The notes beneath the pieces were generated by a model. It worked only from the letters and a program-made list of their open reading frames with translations, did not search any database and was not told the origin of the DNA. From Ursus arctos (Eukaryota; Chordata; Mammalia; Carnivora; Ursidae): a stretch of DNA of 64,000 nt. Location: the NCBI RefSeq assembly GCF_023065955.2, contig NC_079873.1, forward strand, positions 94,216,128-94,280,127. Reading direction: 5' to 3'. The position numbers were made by a program, and so were the translations under genes. Positions 1-11,440 of the stretch are shown here, piece after piece; within the stretch, counting starts at the first letter, position 1; the number at the start of each line of letters is the position of its first letter.

Positions 1-300
1 AGCTAAAGATACCAGGAAATTTGTTTGAAAAACCATTTCTCACAATCCTGATTCTTATCTCTATGGTCCTAGATTTAGTGGTACAGATTACCTAGCATTG
101 GGCAACTAGTTAAACTAGAATAACTACAGATGAATAGTTGAAGCTAGAATGTAGAAACCGCAGTACACTCAGCCAAAAATTCTTATTTACCATTGAAATA
201 ATACATCAGTTCCTTAATTTTCTAAGACCGGTTAGGGAAAAAGTCGTAAGGTAGCTGAATTCTTCAGCCCTCTATTGCAAAAAATTTCTTTACTTCGCCA
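1..300. repeat. End of the diverged ~138-bp satellite array
   Basis: Phrases of the satellite seen at 57.8-63.3 kb are present: 'gaaaaaccatttctcaca', 'attcttatct', 'ggcaactagttaaactagaat', 'aactaca' and 'gaatagttgaagctagaa'. A second, weaker unit follows ('agtacactcagccaaaaat', then 'attcttattt'-like DNA). Similarity fades by about 300, so this looks like one edge of the array. Confidence 0.7.
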
Positions 301-466
301 TCAAGCTATTCAGCAAGCCATAAGATTAAAAAGAAATAAAAACCAAGAAGCAAGGATCTAGCTATGAAGCCAAAATAACTCTCTGGAAGACCAGTCTGGC
401 AAGAGGGCAATAAGCACAGTTCGTATGAAACATTACAAAATGCCTTAAGAAGCACATAAAGTTAGA

Positions 467-659
467 GGCTCCTGGGGGACTCACTCGGTGAAGCATCTGC
501 CTTCAGCTCAGGTCATGATCCCAGGGTTGTAGGATCGAGTCTTGCATCGGGGTCCCTGCTCAGTGGGGAGCCTGCTTCTCCCTCTGCCTGCTGCTCCCTC
601 TGCTTGTGCTCTCTCTCTCTCTCTGACAAATAAATAAATGAAATCTTAAAAAAAAAAAA
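467..659 (+). mobile_element. Carnivore tRNA-derived SINE
   Basis: Head 'gctcctgggggactcactcggtgaagc' is a drifted form of the usual cctgggtggctcag start. A CT-rich stretch, 'aaataaataaat' and a 12-A tail follow. The same insertion is found at 63,707-63,899. Confidence 0.9.
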
Positions 660-775
660 GGAGTACATAAAGTTAGGTTTGGAACTAAATGCAAATATGA
701 ATTGTGCTATGTCTGAGTATGTACTAACCCAGAAAAGAGAGGTGGAATGAGTTATAAAGGGCAGTTTATTTATTT

Positions 776-1218
776 TTTAAAAAGATTTTATTTATTTATT
801 TTTGTGAGAGAGAGAGTGAGAACGAGTGGGGGAGAGGGGCAGAGGGAGAAGCAAACTCCCTGCTGAGCAGGGAGCCTGATGTGGGGCTCAATCCCAGGAC
901 CCTGGGATCATGACCTGGGCCGAAGGCAGATGCTTTGCCGACTGAGCCACCCAGGAGCCCCAAAGGGCAGTGTGTTAAAAAATTCTGGTTCAAGGTTGCC
1001 TGGGTGGCTTAGTCAGTGAAGTGTCTGATTCTTGAATTTGGCTCAGGTCATGATCTCAGGGTTGTGAGATGGAGCCCATATCTGACTCTAGGCTCAGTGG
1101 GGAGTCTGCTTGAATGTCTCTCTCTCCCCCTCTCCCTCTGCCCCTACCCCTGAGTGCAAGCTTCCCCCCCTTCTCTCTCTCTCTCAAATAAATAAATAAA
1201 TCTTAAAAAAAATTTTAA
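776..1218. mobile_element. Two SINEs, minus then plus
   Basis: A minus element (776-961) opens with the reversed tail 'aaagattttatttattt' and ends 'gccacccaggagcccc'. After 33 bases a plus element (995-1,218) begins 'ttgcctgggtggcttagtc' and ends in aaataaataaataaatctt and A's. Confidence 0.9.
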
Positions 1219-1828
1219 CATTCTGGTTCAGCATGGGAAATGTTAAGGTTTCTTTCATTTCAGCACAAAACAGTTTTCATTAAAATTGTCCTTACTCAAT
1301 GAAAGTAGGACCAGATAAAGGACTAGCTGGGTGATAGGGCAGTAGCCAACGAAAGTCACCTTGAAATGAAAACTGGATCACTCAGGAAAAGGGACAGGGC
1401 TTCTGTGACCTTCTCCTGAGCCTACACATCTATCTAGATGCTATATTCGGCTCAAAATCGATGGGCTCCGTTACTGATATATATCAGGTGACCCACGAAG
1501 CACGCTTGGTATTAAAAGTAGCAATATAAGTGAACCTGTGAAAACAAAGTCCATGAAAGCGGAAGCTCAAAATGTCCTGCTCCTTCTAATCGGCCAGAGT
1601 AAAACCATGTCTCCAGGAGAATGAGGCAGAAATTAAAAATGGAAGGAATGTGATTAATCTGGAGGCAATGGAATGTGGTCTTGAGAGAAAATAATAAAAC
1701 AATTCATAGCACAATTTTAATAAGACTTCCACCTTCCCATTCTGGTTGTAAAGAGTACTCCCAGAGGATTCTAACACAGATAGTTTTTTTTTTAATTAGA
1801 AATTAGAAAAAATTCTAACACAGATAGT
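1219..1828. other. Intergenic, nothing recognised
   Basis: AT-rich DNA without recognisable exon, RNA gene or named repeat. A short duplicated phrase ('attctaacacagatagtttt' at about 1,769 and 1,813) brackets an AT-rich patch next to the following SINE and resembles a target-site duplication. Confidence 0.5.
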
Positions 1829-2022
1829 TTTATTTATTTATTTATTTGAGAGAGAGAGAGAGAGCATGTTCACATGTGCACAAGTGGGGGAGGGCAGATG
1901 GAGAAGGGCAAGCGGACTCCAAGCTGAGCAGGGAGCCCGATGTGGGGCTTGATCCCAGGACCTGGAGATCATGACCTGAGCCCAAGTCAGACGCTTCACT
2001 GACTGAGCCACCCAGGTGCCCC
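1829..2022 (-). mobile_element. Carnivore SINE
   Basis: Reversed tail 'tttatttatttatttatttgagagag' at the left and 'actgagccacccaggtgcccc' at the right. The polypurine part is an (AG)n run. Confidence 0.9.
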
Positions 2023-2851
2023 CTCAACAGAGAAAGTTTTGATTCGATACCTTGAAATGTGGTGTTGCTCGAAGATTGAAGGGACTGTAAGTTTAACCCT
2101 AGACCCCCGCTGCTTAAGTAAGACTTGGAAGGAAGAAATAAATATTGAGTATTTGACTTTTAGAGTCTGGAGTATGTTACAATAATTAATATTCTCTTTG
2201 TGTTCCATTTCTAAAGCTTATAATTTGTTCAATTTATATTATCTCAGAATATGTACAAAAATGTCTTAAGCAGCAGGACCGAGTGAAAATATAAACCACA
2301 TTCTTATACCTTCTTTATGGAAAGAGTGAGAAAACAGTGCTTTTAAGCTTCGGCAAGTTTACACTTTGTGTATTCCGCCAAAGGCGAGGGAAAACCATTT
2401 GATTTCCATATCTTGAGCAGCCAGGGTTACTCCATTTTAACATAATCTTCCCAAATGCTGCCAAGAACATAGGTACCTTAGAACAACCAGGAAGATCATA
2501 CCACATGGTGCATTTTTTTACACCTGGACAAAAGAGAGCATTTTAACTTCTTTTTCTGAAATCCTACCTTCTCTCCTTTCCTGATGACTCCTCGGCATAG
2601 CTTTGTTTCTTCTCCACTCCACTGCACTGAATGAATCCAGCTTTGCTGTGAAAAAGCTGGCCTGAAAGTTATTCAGAACAGCCCTTCTCCGATCCAAGCA
2701 ACTCCTCTGGCTCGAGGAGGAAAGATTATAATGAGGGCAACGTCACCCAAATGATCCCTGGTGTGCACGGTGGGTACAGTGGCAGGTCGGGGATGTTAGT
2801 CAATTTAGGAGAGGATAAATTCTCTCAAAGCACCATAGCACCCAGCAGCCT
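2023..2851. other. Intergenic, nothing recognised
   Basis: Mixed-composition DNA of about 830 bases. The open frames are short and match nothing I know. No splice-flanked coding pattern was evident. Confidence 0.5.
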
Positions 2852-3061
2852 GGGGCGCCTGGGGGGCTCAGTTGGTGAAGTGTCCGCCTTTGGCTCAGGT
2901 GATGATCCCAGGGTCCCGGGATCGAGTCCCGCATGGGGCTCCCTGCTCAGCGGGGAGTCTGCTTCTCCCTCTGCCTCTGCCCCCCGCCTGCTTGTGCGCA
3001 TGCGCGCGCTCTCTCTCTCTGTCTCTCTCTGACAAGTAAATAAATAAAATCTTTTTTTAAA
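2852..3061 (+). mobile_element. Carnivore SINE
   Basis: Starts 'ggggcgcctggggggctcag' and continues with the canonical body and an (A/T)-rich tail at 3,036-3,061. A 'gcatgcgcgcgctctctct' stretch is the usual CT tract. Confidence 0.92.
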
Positions 3062-3121
3062 ACCCACCATAACCCTATTAAGTGTTCATTTCTCTTCCTA
3101 TTCTTTGTATTGTCTCAGTCT

Positions 3122-3516
3122 GTTTTTTTTTAAGAGTTTTTATTTATTTATTCGACAGAGAGACAGCCAGTGAGAGAGGGAACACAAGCAGGGGGAGTGG
3201 GAGAGGAAGAAGCAGGCTCCCAGCAGAGGAGCCTGATGTGGGGCTCAATCCCACAACGCCGGGATCACGCCCTGAGCCAAAGGCAGACGCCCAACCGCTG
3301 TGCCACCCAGGCGCCCCCTCAGTCTGTTCTTTTTTTTCAAGGTTTTATTTATTTATTTGACAGAGAGAGCGCGCACAAGCAGGAGCAGTGGCAGAGGCAG
3401 AGGGAGAAGCAGACTCCCCACTGAGCAGGGAGCTGGACTCGGGCTGATCCCCAGACCCTGAGATCACAACCCGTGCCAAACGCAGACACTTAACGACTGA
3501 GCCTCCCAGGCGCCCC
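3122..3516 (-). mobile_element. Two minus-strand SINEs at one site
   Basis: The first element (about 3,122-3,318) is bracketed by 'ctcagtctgtt'. The second (about 3,330-3,516) follows directly and is bracketed by 'tgtctcagtctgttct' and 'tgtctcagtcggttct'. The two insertions thus used the same target and are nested in time. Confidence 0.9.
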
Positions 3517-3739
3517 TGTCTCAGTCGGTTCTGGAACTTTCCTTCTGTAGAATATTACTTTGAAGTTGCCAAAACACCGGCTTCCTATTATACTACCTAA
3601 AATGTAGGCTATCCCCCACACCGGACTCCAGTACTTCATGGCAGGGCTTCTTGGCTCAAACTCTCTTAAATTGCCCCCGTCCCCCAAGATGTAATATCGC
3701 GGAGGCTCTATACACACCTGTTCATTTAACCAGTGTCAC

Positions 3740-3910
3740 CGCAGCATGGCAGTTTAGAGCAGGGACTTGACGTCAGACAGACATGAGGTGAAGGTTGAGC
3801 TCTGCCACTTGTAGGCGCAGGGACTCGGTCAAATCACTTACCCTCCCTAACGCTCAGTTTTGTCATCTGTAGGCTGGGAATAATTACAGTAACATAGATA
3901 AGACGTTTAA
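3740..3910 (-). mobile_element. MIR fragment
   Basis: The plus strand reads 'ctctgccacttgtaggc', 'caaatcacttaccctccc' and 'tcagttttgtcatctgta', which is the reverse complement of the MIR core. It is strongly diverged, as expected for this old mammalian SINE. Confidence 0.75.
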
Positions 3911-4192
3911 AGAACAAGACATGTTGTCCTGTCCTCACTTCTCTGTCCCAGGATGAGATGTAACATGGGCCAAATCATAATTCCTACCAAAATAAGCTAC
4001 ATACAGAAAGCTTATAAGATTATCTTAAGCTATTTTGTCCAGGTATCAGCTTTAAAATGGAAGCTGACTATAATTTAAAAACCAGGATTAATGATATCTA
4101 GTACCTTCAAGATCTGCCACATGCCACATGGATTAGGTATTTTATTTATTTCAACTACTCAAAATCATAGATTTAGAATACATGACCAGGGA
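3911..4192. other. Intergenic, nothing recognised
   Basis: AT-rich stretch between a MIR and a SINE. Nothing supported. Confidence 0.5.
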
Positions 4193-4394
4193 GGGGCGAC
4201 TGGGTGGCACAGCGGTTAAGCGTCTGCCTTCGGCTCAGGGCGTGATCCCGGCGTTGTGGGATCGAGCCCCACATCAGGCTCCTCCACTGGGAGCCTGCTT
4301 CTTCCTCTCCCACTCCCCCTGCTTGTGTTCCCTCTCTCGCTGGCTGTCTCTATCTCTGTCAAATAAATAAATAAATAAAATCTTAAAAAAAAAA
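4193..4394 (+). mobile_element. Ursid-type SINE with target duplication
   Basis: The body carries the 'cacagcggttaagcgtctgcc' head and the 'gcttcttcctctcccac' and 'cgctggctgtctctatctctg' tail. 'gaatacatgaccaggga' occurs on both sides, a clear target-site duplication. Confidence 0.95.
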
Positions 4395-4516
4395 GAATAC
4401 ATGACCAGGGAAGTGAAAAGCTTGAGTACACGAAGAATAATTCTGTTACAACTGCGGTGCTGTAGGGGGCACTGTGTGATTTGGTTTCACAACACACACC
4501 TTTAAAACAGGAATCC

Positions 4517-4625
4517 TGGGGCACCTGGCTGCCTAAGTCCAAAGAGCATGCAACTCTTGATCTCCAGGTTGTGAGCTAGAGCCCCACGTTGGGTGTAGAA
4601 ATTAAAAAAAAAAAAACTTAAAAAA
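4517..4625 (+). mobile_element. Short-type tRNA SINE
   Basis: This short carnivore SINE has a tRNA-like head ('ggggcacctggctgcctaag'), then 'gagccccacgttgggtgtag' and an A tail, without the long CT-rich region. Confidence 0.85.
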
Positions 4626-4920
4626 ATATGAGTACTGGCATGTTCTAAAATAATTTATTTCTGCCAAGATCTGGGTTTCAAGATACTATTTCTTGTTAAG
4701 GAATCAGAGTTCCTTGGTAAAATGGCTGATCTTAGGTCTGGAGCAGGAAAAGTAAAAGAGCTGCTCAGGAAATCTTTGCTCCAGAAAACAAGTACATGCT
4801 CAAAGACCAATAAGGCCACGCCAGAAGGGATCACGTGTAGTTTAAAGGCACTTTTATTAGCAAATGTGGGAGGCAACCTGACCATCAAAGAGAATAATCA
4901 AAATAAAGAATCAAAAATAA
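4626..4920. other. Intergenic, nothing recognised
   Basis: Contains a plus-strand open frame starting at 4,722 that runs on into the next SINE. No homology recognised and no splice context, so it is not called as a gene. Confidence 0.5.
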
Positions 4921-5130
4921 TGGGGGCACCTGGGTGGCTCAGTCGGTTAAGCCTCCAACTCTTGATTTTGGCTCAGGTCATGATCTCCGGGTCGTAAGAT
5001 GGAGCCCGGTGTTGGACTCCATGCTGAACATGCAGTTTGCTTGAGATTCTCTTTCCCTCTCCCTCTGCCCCTTCTCTCACTTGCAATCTCTCTCTCTCAA
5101 TAAATAAATAAAAATTTAAAGTCTTAAAGA
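4921..5130 (+). mobile_element. Carnivore SINE
   Basis: Starts 'tgggggcacctgggtggctc' and has the 'ccaactcttgattttggctc' variant. Ends in 'tctcaataaataaataaaa'. Confidence 0.92.
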
Positions 5131-5284
5131 ATAAAAAATAATGAAAATATAATCCACTGGCTTATAAAACACACGAGTCCATAATTAGAGAGAAAGGGAA
5201 AGACAAGACTGAGGGTCAGAAGGAAGAAGAGAGAGAGGTGAGAGGGCCAGGGATAAAAAAGAAAGATTTCTTTTTAAAAGAATA

Positions 5285-5640
5285 CCAGCTCAGCAGCGCC
5301 TGGTTTGCTGTCATTTGAGCATCCAACTCTTGATTTGGCTCAGGTCGTGATCTCAAGGTTGTGAGATCCAGCCCCACATCGGGCTCTGTGCTCAGTGCAG
5401 AGTCTGCTTGAGATTCTCTCTCCCTCTCCCTCTGCCCCTCCTTTATTTGAGAGAGAGAGAGAGAGTGAGTGGTGGGGAGGGGCAGAGGGAGAGGGAGAGG
5501 GAGAAGCAGACTCCCTGCCGAGCAGGAAGCCCGATGCGGGGCTCAATCCCAGGACCCAGAGATCACGACCAGAGCCGAAGGCAGATGCTTGCCCACCTGA
5601 GCCACCCAGGTGACCCATAAATAAATAAATCTTAAAATAA
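5285..5640. mobile_element. Minus SINE nested inside a plus SINE
   Basis: A plus element runs from about 5,285 to 5,441 ('cgcctggtttgctgtcatt' ... 'ctctgcccctcc'). It is interrupted by a minus element at 5,442-5,618 ('tttatttgagagag' ... 'ccacccaggtgaccc'). The rest of the first tail ('ataaataaataaatcttaa') follows at 5,619. Confidence 0.85.
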
Positions 5641-5659
5641 TAATGAAAAAATAAAAGAA

Positions 5660-5790
5660 TACCAGCTCAGATGGTGACTGCACTTATCATGGTGAGCACT
5701 GCATAATGTATAGAATTGTGGAATCACTATGTTGTACACCTGAAACTAATATAGCATTGTGTGTCAACTATGCTTAATTTCTTTAAAAAA
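5660..5790 (+). mobile_element. L1 3'-end fragment
   Basis: 'catggtgagcactgcataatg' and 'cactatgttgtacacctgaa' are the 3'-UTR phrases of mammalian L1. The same phrases occur near 27,050 and 30,080. Confidence 0.8.
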
Positions 5791-5970
5791 TGGATACCCT
5801 GGGAAAAAATTATATTATCGTTAATAAATTCTAGCTAGGCATTGTTGACTGTCACAGTCTCTAATCTTCAAAAAATAAAAAATATAGAAATATAAGAAAC
5901 TGCCAGCTTAAAAAGGAGGAAAACAACATTAACATTTATGAAGTAGTCTTGTCAAAACAAACTTTTCTAA

Positions 5971-6155
5971 AATTTTATTTATTTATTTGACACACAGAGA
6001 GAGCACAGATGCAGGGGGAACAGCAGAGGGAGAGGGAGAGGGAGAAGCAGGCTCCCCGCTGAGCGAGGAGCCCTATGTGGGGCTTGATCCCAGGACCCTG
6101 GATCATGACCTGAGCCTAAGGCAGAGGCTCAACCAATGGGGCCACCCAGGAGCCC
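5971..6155 (-). mobile_element. Carnivore SINE
   Basis: 'aaaattttatttatttatttgac' at the left, 'ggccacccaggagccc' at the right. The body is canonical. Confidence 0.9.
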
Positions 6156-6934
6156 TTCCTGTCAAAATTTTTAACCTGAACTGATTCAGTTATGTTGATA
6201 GATCTACCCAGCAGTTGATGGGAAATACAGGAAATATGGGAACAAATTTAATGACACCATAATAAAACAGAGTAATCCAGGAGGTGGGACAATCTACAAG
6301 ACAACTTTTTTTTTTTAAGATTTATTTATTCATTTGACAGGGAGAGCAAGAAAGCGCAAGAAGGGGGAGCAGCAGAGGGCAGAGGGAGAAGCAGACTCCA
6401 CCCTGAGCAAGGAGCCCGACACGGGACTCCATCCCAGGACCCCGCGATCATGACCTGAGCCAAAGGCAGACGCCTAACCATCTGAGCCACCCAGGTGCCC
6501 CAAAACAACTTTTTAAAAAGCCAATGTCATAAGAAAGGTGGGAAATAGATGTATCATAGATTAAAAAACCTGAAGAGATGTAATATCTAAATACAACATA
6601 AATGTGATGCATGACCTACTTATTCTAAAAACAGCTATAAAAGACATTTGGGACAATTGGGGAAATTTGAATATAGATTAGGTGTATGATGCTATTATGA
6701 CATTATTAATTGTTTTAGATGTAGCAATAGCATTGTGGTTATGAAGGAACATTTCCTTTTTGAAGGAGATGTCTGATGGAAATATTTAGAGTTACAATTG
6801 TCATGACAATTAACTTATTTTCACAAGGTTTAGGAGACAGACAGAAAACAAATACGACATTTAATTAAAAAAATATATATAGGTGAAGGATGTGCCAGGG
6901 TCATAATCCTAGTATTCCTTCATTTTTCCTATTT
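6156..6934 (+). mobile_element. Old interspersed repeat split by a SINE
   Basis: A minus SINE (6,309-6,500) interrupts an older sequence. Phrases on each side ('ggtgggacaatctacaagac' before; 'gggacaattggggaaatttg' and 'gtagcaatagcattgtggtt' after) belong to a widespread mammalian repeat whose family name I cannot assign with certainty. No coding content. Confidence 0.55.
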
Positions 6935-7131
6935 TTTTAAAAGATTTTATTTATTCATTTGACAGAGAGAGAGAGAGACAGCCAGCGAGAGAGGGAACAC
7001 AGGCAGGGGGAGTGGGAGAGGAAGAAGCAGGCTCCCAGCTGAGGACCCTGATGCGGGGCTCGATCCCAGGACTCTGGGATCACGTCCTGAGCCGAAGCAG
7101 ATGCTTAACAACTGAGCCACCCAGGCGCCCC
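6935..7131 (-). mobile_element. Ursid-type SINE
   Basis: Reversed tail, 'gacagccagcgagagaggga' and 'ctgagccacccaggcgccc' mark a minus-strand ursid-type element. Confidence 0.93.
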
Positions 7132-7769
7132 TTTCCTGAGTATTTGAAATGATTTGACAATAAAAATAAATGAGGAAAAGAAAGGATATAAAAATAAGTA
7201 TTTCCAGAGATGGTATACGGTCCCATCATAAAATTCATTTTCAAGAAAATTATATAAAATGTCGCTAATACTTGTAATACATTTAAGGGGATTTCTAAAT
7301 AAATTTGAGGACTTAGTTAAGCACCAGATTTATGTTCTGCAAATTATACACCCCAACAAAGTTACTCTTGTGCCTGGGGAAGTCGGTAGACTATACTGGT
7401 TAAAACAGGTAGAGGCAGGATCACTAAAAAGCTTCTAAGGGTTTGCTCTTGACAGAGAACCCAAGCAAATCCAGCAGAAATATTGCATATAGCTAGTACC
7501 TGTCATCTCACATGATTATACCCATCAAATTTCTGGAGGGAAGGATAGAAATGAAAAACATCAGGACTATAAAACCAAAGAGAAAATCACTTCTCCAAAG
7601 AGATCCAGTACAACCATTACCTAATCTTACCTTTTCCCGTGCAGGGTTGAGATAGACAGGAAGCATGATAAATACCTTTTATTTCATGCTTAATATTTAC
7701 TGTGGCTAGTAAAACAAAATACTTATTAGCAAGTGTTCCTCAGCTAAATAATTAGCAAACCTTCTTATT
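7132..7769. other. Intergenic, nothing recognised
   Basis: About 640 bases of AT-rich DNA without recognisable repeat, exon or RNA gene. Confidence 0.5.
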
Positions 7770-7935
7770 TTTTTTTTAAGACTGATTTATTTATTTATTT
7801 GAGAGACACAGAGAGAGAACAGAGGGAGAGTGAGAGGGAGAAGCAGACTCCCCATGAACAGAGAGCCCCATGCAGGCCTCGATCCCAGGACCTCCGGATC
7901 ATGACCTGAGCGGAAGGCAGGCACTTGACTGACAT
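7770..7935 (-). mobile_element. 5'-truncated SINE
   Basis: Typical tail and body, but the sequence stops at 'cacttgactgacataag' and the tRNA-like head is missing. 'ataattagcaaaccttc' before and 'gtaattagcaaaccttc' after form the target duplication. Confidence 0.88.
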
Positions 7936-8400
7936 AAGTAATTAGCAAACCTTCCGATAAGCAATAGGTACAAAGCAAACATGGATGCTGAAAGTGGAAT
8001 GTAGTAGTTACATGTTCATGCTAACATTGAAAATTGCTTATATTTGAGATGTGCAATTTAAAATGGTAAATGATTTTTTTTTAAATCCCAATCAACACCT
8101 GGCGGCAAGGCCTGCACTCTATCACAAGGTCTGAAGCATGTCATGAAATGATTAAATATAATGAGAATTTCCTCCGTTAGGTAATTAGGGACTTATCACT
8201 AGGTTCAATTCAGTCACAAACACAAGGGGCAATAAAATTTAAAGCAAACATCGTTCTGTCTCTATTGAAAATGTTAAGATTCTTCTTTTATGCACCAAAA
8301 GATTTACCTACTCAGGTTAGTAGAAAAATGTCTACATTTCCAGAGCCCCACATCAGGGGTGCTGTATCCCAGGATAAGCAGGTCTGAGAACAAAATTAGA

Positions 8401-8442
<42 letters not shown>

Positions 8443-8590
8443 CACTTGTGCACGCAGTTTGGTTTTGTAAGCCATTTGACTTTGAATGGGTGTGATGTTC
8501 AGAACAACCAATGTGAAATTAACAGTTATGAAAGCACTTTGAAAAGTGAAGTCCTCACACACTTTGGGTACAAAAATTTTATTTAGTGTC
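7936..8590. other. Intergenic with a (TG)n microsatellite
   Basis: Unclassified DNA. A TG run of about 18 units lies at 8,404-8,440. It supports overlapping open frames on both strands that are only the repeat read as Val-Cys or Thr-His. Confidence 0.6.
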
Positions 8591-8794
8591 GGGGCGCCTG
8601 GGTGGCTCAGTCATTAAGCGTCTGCCTTCGGCTCAGGGCGTGATCCCGGAGTTCTGGGATCGAGCCCCACATCAGGCTCCTCCACTGGGAGCCTGCTTCT
8701 TCCTCTCCCACTCCCCCTGCCTGTGTTCCCTCTCTCGCTGGCTGTCTCTATCTCTGTCAAATAAATAAATAAAATCTTAAAAAAAAAAAAAAGA
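8591..8794 (+). mobile_element. Ursid-type SINE
   Basis: 'ggggcgcctgggtggctcag' head, ursid-type body, 'aaataaataaataaaatctt' and a long A tail. Confidence 0.95.
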
Positions 8795-9245
8795 CTACAT
8801 ATGTTAGCGGACTGGAGAGAGAAACTTCCCTCGCTGGCTCTGAGAAAGTAAGCTACAATGATGTGAGATTGCCTATGGTGAGGGCCCCACAGCAAGGAAT
8901 TTCAGGCAGCTTCTAGAAGCTGAGAGTGGCCTTTGGCAGATAGGCAGCTAACAAATAGGGACGTTAGTCCTAAAACCACAAGGAAATGAATTCTGCCAAC
9001 AACTCAAATGAGTTTGGGAGTAGATGCTTCCTTAGTCAAGACTCCAGATAAAAACATGGCCTGACTGACACCTTGATGACAGGCTGTGAGACCCTGAATA
9101 GGGGACCTAGCAAAGCTATGCCCATACTCCTGACACAAAGAAACTATGATATAATAAATTTCTGTTGGTTTAAGCAGCTACGTTTCTGGTAATTTGTTAA
9201 CATGGAAATAGAAACTTGTTAACATGGCAATAGAAAACTAACACA
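8795..9245. other. Intergenic, nothing recognised
   Basis: Moderately GC-balanced DNA. Nothing supported. Confidence 0.45.
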
Positions 9246-9470
9246 CACGGGCGCCTGCATGGCTCAGTCGTTAAGCATCTGCCTTCAGCTCAGGGCGTGA
9301 TCCCAGGGTCTTGGGATCCAGCCCCGCATCGGGCTCCCTGCTCCGTTGGAAGCCTGCTTCCTCCTCTCCCACTTGCCCTGCTTGTGTTCCCTCTCTCGCT
9401 GCCTGTCTCTCTCTCTCTGTCAAACAAACAAATAAATAAATAAATAAATAAGATCTTTAAAAAAGAGGAA
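9246..9470 (+). mobile_element. Ursid-type SINE
   Basis: 'gggcgcctgcatggctcagt' head and a long (AAAT)n tail. 'aactaacacacac' before and 'gctaacacacaag' after suggest its target duplication. Confidence 0.92.
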
Positions 9471-9716
9471 AGAAAGCTAACACACAAGGTGCAATGGGCT
9501 GAGCCAAAGTCTAGCTGTATGGATGTGAAAGGCCTGAATTCCCTGTCATTATCTGGATCAGGGAAGGCAAACAAGTTTCATCCCCTCTTCCTATGCCTGC
9601 TAGTGCCACTCTCTGGAGTGTCTTGGGGTAGATGGAATAGTTGACCAGAGATGTCCATGCCCAAATCCCTGTATCCTGTGAATATGTTACGTTATATACC
9701 AAAAAAGGACTTGGCA

Positions 9717-10243
9717 GGGGCGTCTGGGTGGCTCAGTTGGTTAAGGGTCTGACTTCAGCTCAGGTCGTGATCTTGGGGTCCTGGGATGGAGCCCTGTATT
9801 GGCCTCTGTGCTCAGCAGGGAGTCTGCTTGAGATTGCCTGTCCCTCTCCCACTGCCCCTTGCCCCTCCACTCCAGCTCGTGCTCTCTCTCAAATAAATAG
9901 ATAAAATCTTAAAAAAAAAAAAAAAAGGACTTGGCAGATATAATTAAGGTTATGGACCTTAACATAGGGAGATTATCCTGGGTTAGCTGGGTGGGGCCAA
10001 TCTAATCACACAAGGATCTTAAAAGCAGAGAGTTTGGGGTGCCTGGGTGGCTCAGTCGGTTAAGTGACTGCCTTCAGCTCAGGTCATGATCCCAGAGTCT
10101 CAGGATTGAGTCCTGCATCGGGCTCCCCGCTCAGAGAGGAGTCTGCTTCTCCCTCTGACCCTCCCCCTTCTTATGCTCTCTGTTTCTCTTTCACTCTCTC
10201 TCTCTCAAATAAATAAAAATCTTTAAAAAAAAAAAAAGAATTA
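9717..10243 (+). mobile_element. Two plus SINEs
   Basis: The first (9,717-9,928) is bracketed by 'aaaaggacttggca' on both sides. The second (10,035-10,243) starts 'ggggtgcctgggtggctcag' and ends in an A tail. About 105 bases of other DNA lie between. Confidence 0.93.
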
Positions 10244-10377
10244 TAATAGAAAGCAGAGAACTTCACCTGACTACAGGCAACAGACTTGTGGCAAAAGGAA
10301 CAGTGGGGGAGATTCAGATTGTGAGAGGGACGCCACCAGCTGTTGTGGAAGGAAGGCCGCACAAAAAGCATGAGAAG

Positions 10378-10583
10378 AGGGGCGCCTGGGTGGCACAGCG
10401 GTTAAGCGTCTGCCTTCGGCTCTGGGCGTGATCCCGGCGTTCTGGGATCGAGCCCCACATCAGGCTCCTCCACTATGAGCCTGCTTCTTCCTCTCCCACT
10501 CCCCCTGCTTGTGTTCCCTCTCTCGCTGGCTATCTCTATCTCTGTCAAATAAATAAATAAAAATCTTAAAAAACAAAAAAAAG
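10378..10583 (+). mobile_element. Ursid-type SINE with target duplication
   Basis: Little-diverged element flanked by 'aaaagcatgagaag' on both sides. It is closely similar to the elements at 4,193, 51,735 and 57,316. Confidence 0.95.
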
Positions 10584-11060
10584 CATGAGAAGAAGGTTTC
10601 TAAAAGCAAAAACTGCCTCCAGCTGACAGACAACAGGAAAGGAGGTCCTCAATCCCCAAACTACAAGAAACGAATTTAGCTAAAAACCTGCATGACCTTA
10701 GCAGTGAATTCATCCCCCAAGTCTCCAGAAAGAAAGACAGCCCTGCTCACACCAGGACTTTACCTCTGTCACACTGTAAACAGGATCCAGCAAAGCTACT
10801 TATTACCTAGACTGCTGGCCTACAGAACCGGGAGATGAGAAATTTGTGTTAAGTGACAAAGTTTGTGGTCATTTGCTACGGCAGCAGTGGCGAATTCATA
10901 CATGCTGTGTTGGGGAGGCTTCTGAGCCTAGATCTGGGGACTGTGCTAAAGGGCTCATTGACTGAGCAAAGATTTGTGCCATGGAAGCAACATCGAGGTG
11001 GCTTATAGGGTTCTTCGTTTGTTACCCATGATCTCCATGCTATGCTCAGGGGTAGAAATT
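10584..11060. other. Intergenic, nothing recognised
   Basis: No supported feature. Confidence 0.45.
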
Positions 11061-11435
11061 ACCTAGCTCTTCCCTCTGCCTGGAAAGCCCTACGCCACCC
11101 CCACCCCCGGCCCAGATATCTGTAAAGGCTTGTTCTCTCACTTTCTTCTGGCCTACACTCAAAACAAATTCACCAGGGGCTCTTAATTGCCCACCCTCAC
11201 TAAAATTTCATCTCTTACCCTTCTCCTGGAAACATTTTACACCATGTCCCTGCTCCATTTGTTTCCCTCTAGCTCTTAGCACCTCATCGTACCCTTATTT
11301 ACTTGGCTTACCACCTGCATCCCCACCAGTAGAGGCACGTTCCATGCAGGCGGAGGTTTTTGTGTCTTTTGTTTGACAGTTTATTCCCAGAACCTAGAAC
11401 GGTGCCCAGAGCCTAAACATCTGTTGAAATAAGCA
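11060..11435 (+). mobile_element. L2 fragment
   Basis: 'ctcttccctctgcctggaa', 'cttctcctggaaacattt' and 'ttcccagaacctagaacggt' follow the order of the L2 3' end. Diverged and truncated. Confidence 0.65.
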
Positions 11436-11440
11436 CTAAA

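Larger units (their letters stand above)
1..759. repeat. Left copy of the 63.24-kb direct repeat
   Basis: This block recurs at 63,241-64,000 in the same orientation. The right copy has one extra T after 63,301 (cttatgg for ctatgg) and C at 63,793 where base 552 is G. Simple tracts inside the SINE (the CT run and the A tail) have equal length in both copies. It holds satellite units at 1-~300, unclassified DNA, a plus SINE at about 467-659 and further single-copy-looking sequence. Two differences in 760 bases mean either a recent tandem duplication or redundant assembly of one locus. Confidence 0.97.

Noticed and set aside
2751..3424. Multiple open frames through SINE bodies, also near 4,216, 5,395, 8,614, 9,290, 32,637 and 51,757
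   Set aside because: Frames with LTEIETASERGNTSRGSG or LGGSVxxLPSAQ text are SINEs in translation and recur throughout the window.
10378..10460. tRNA-like heads of SINEs as tRNA genes
   Set aside because: They resemble a tRNA with A and B boxes but lack a proper acceptor stem and are joined to SINE bodies with target duplications.
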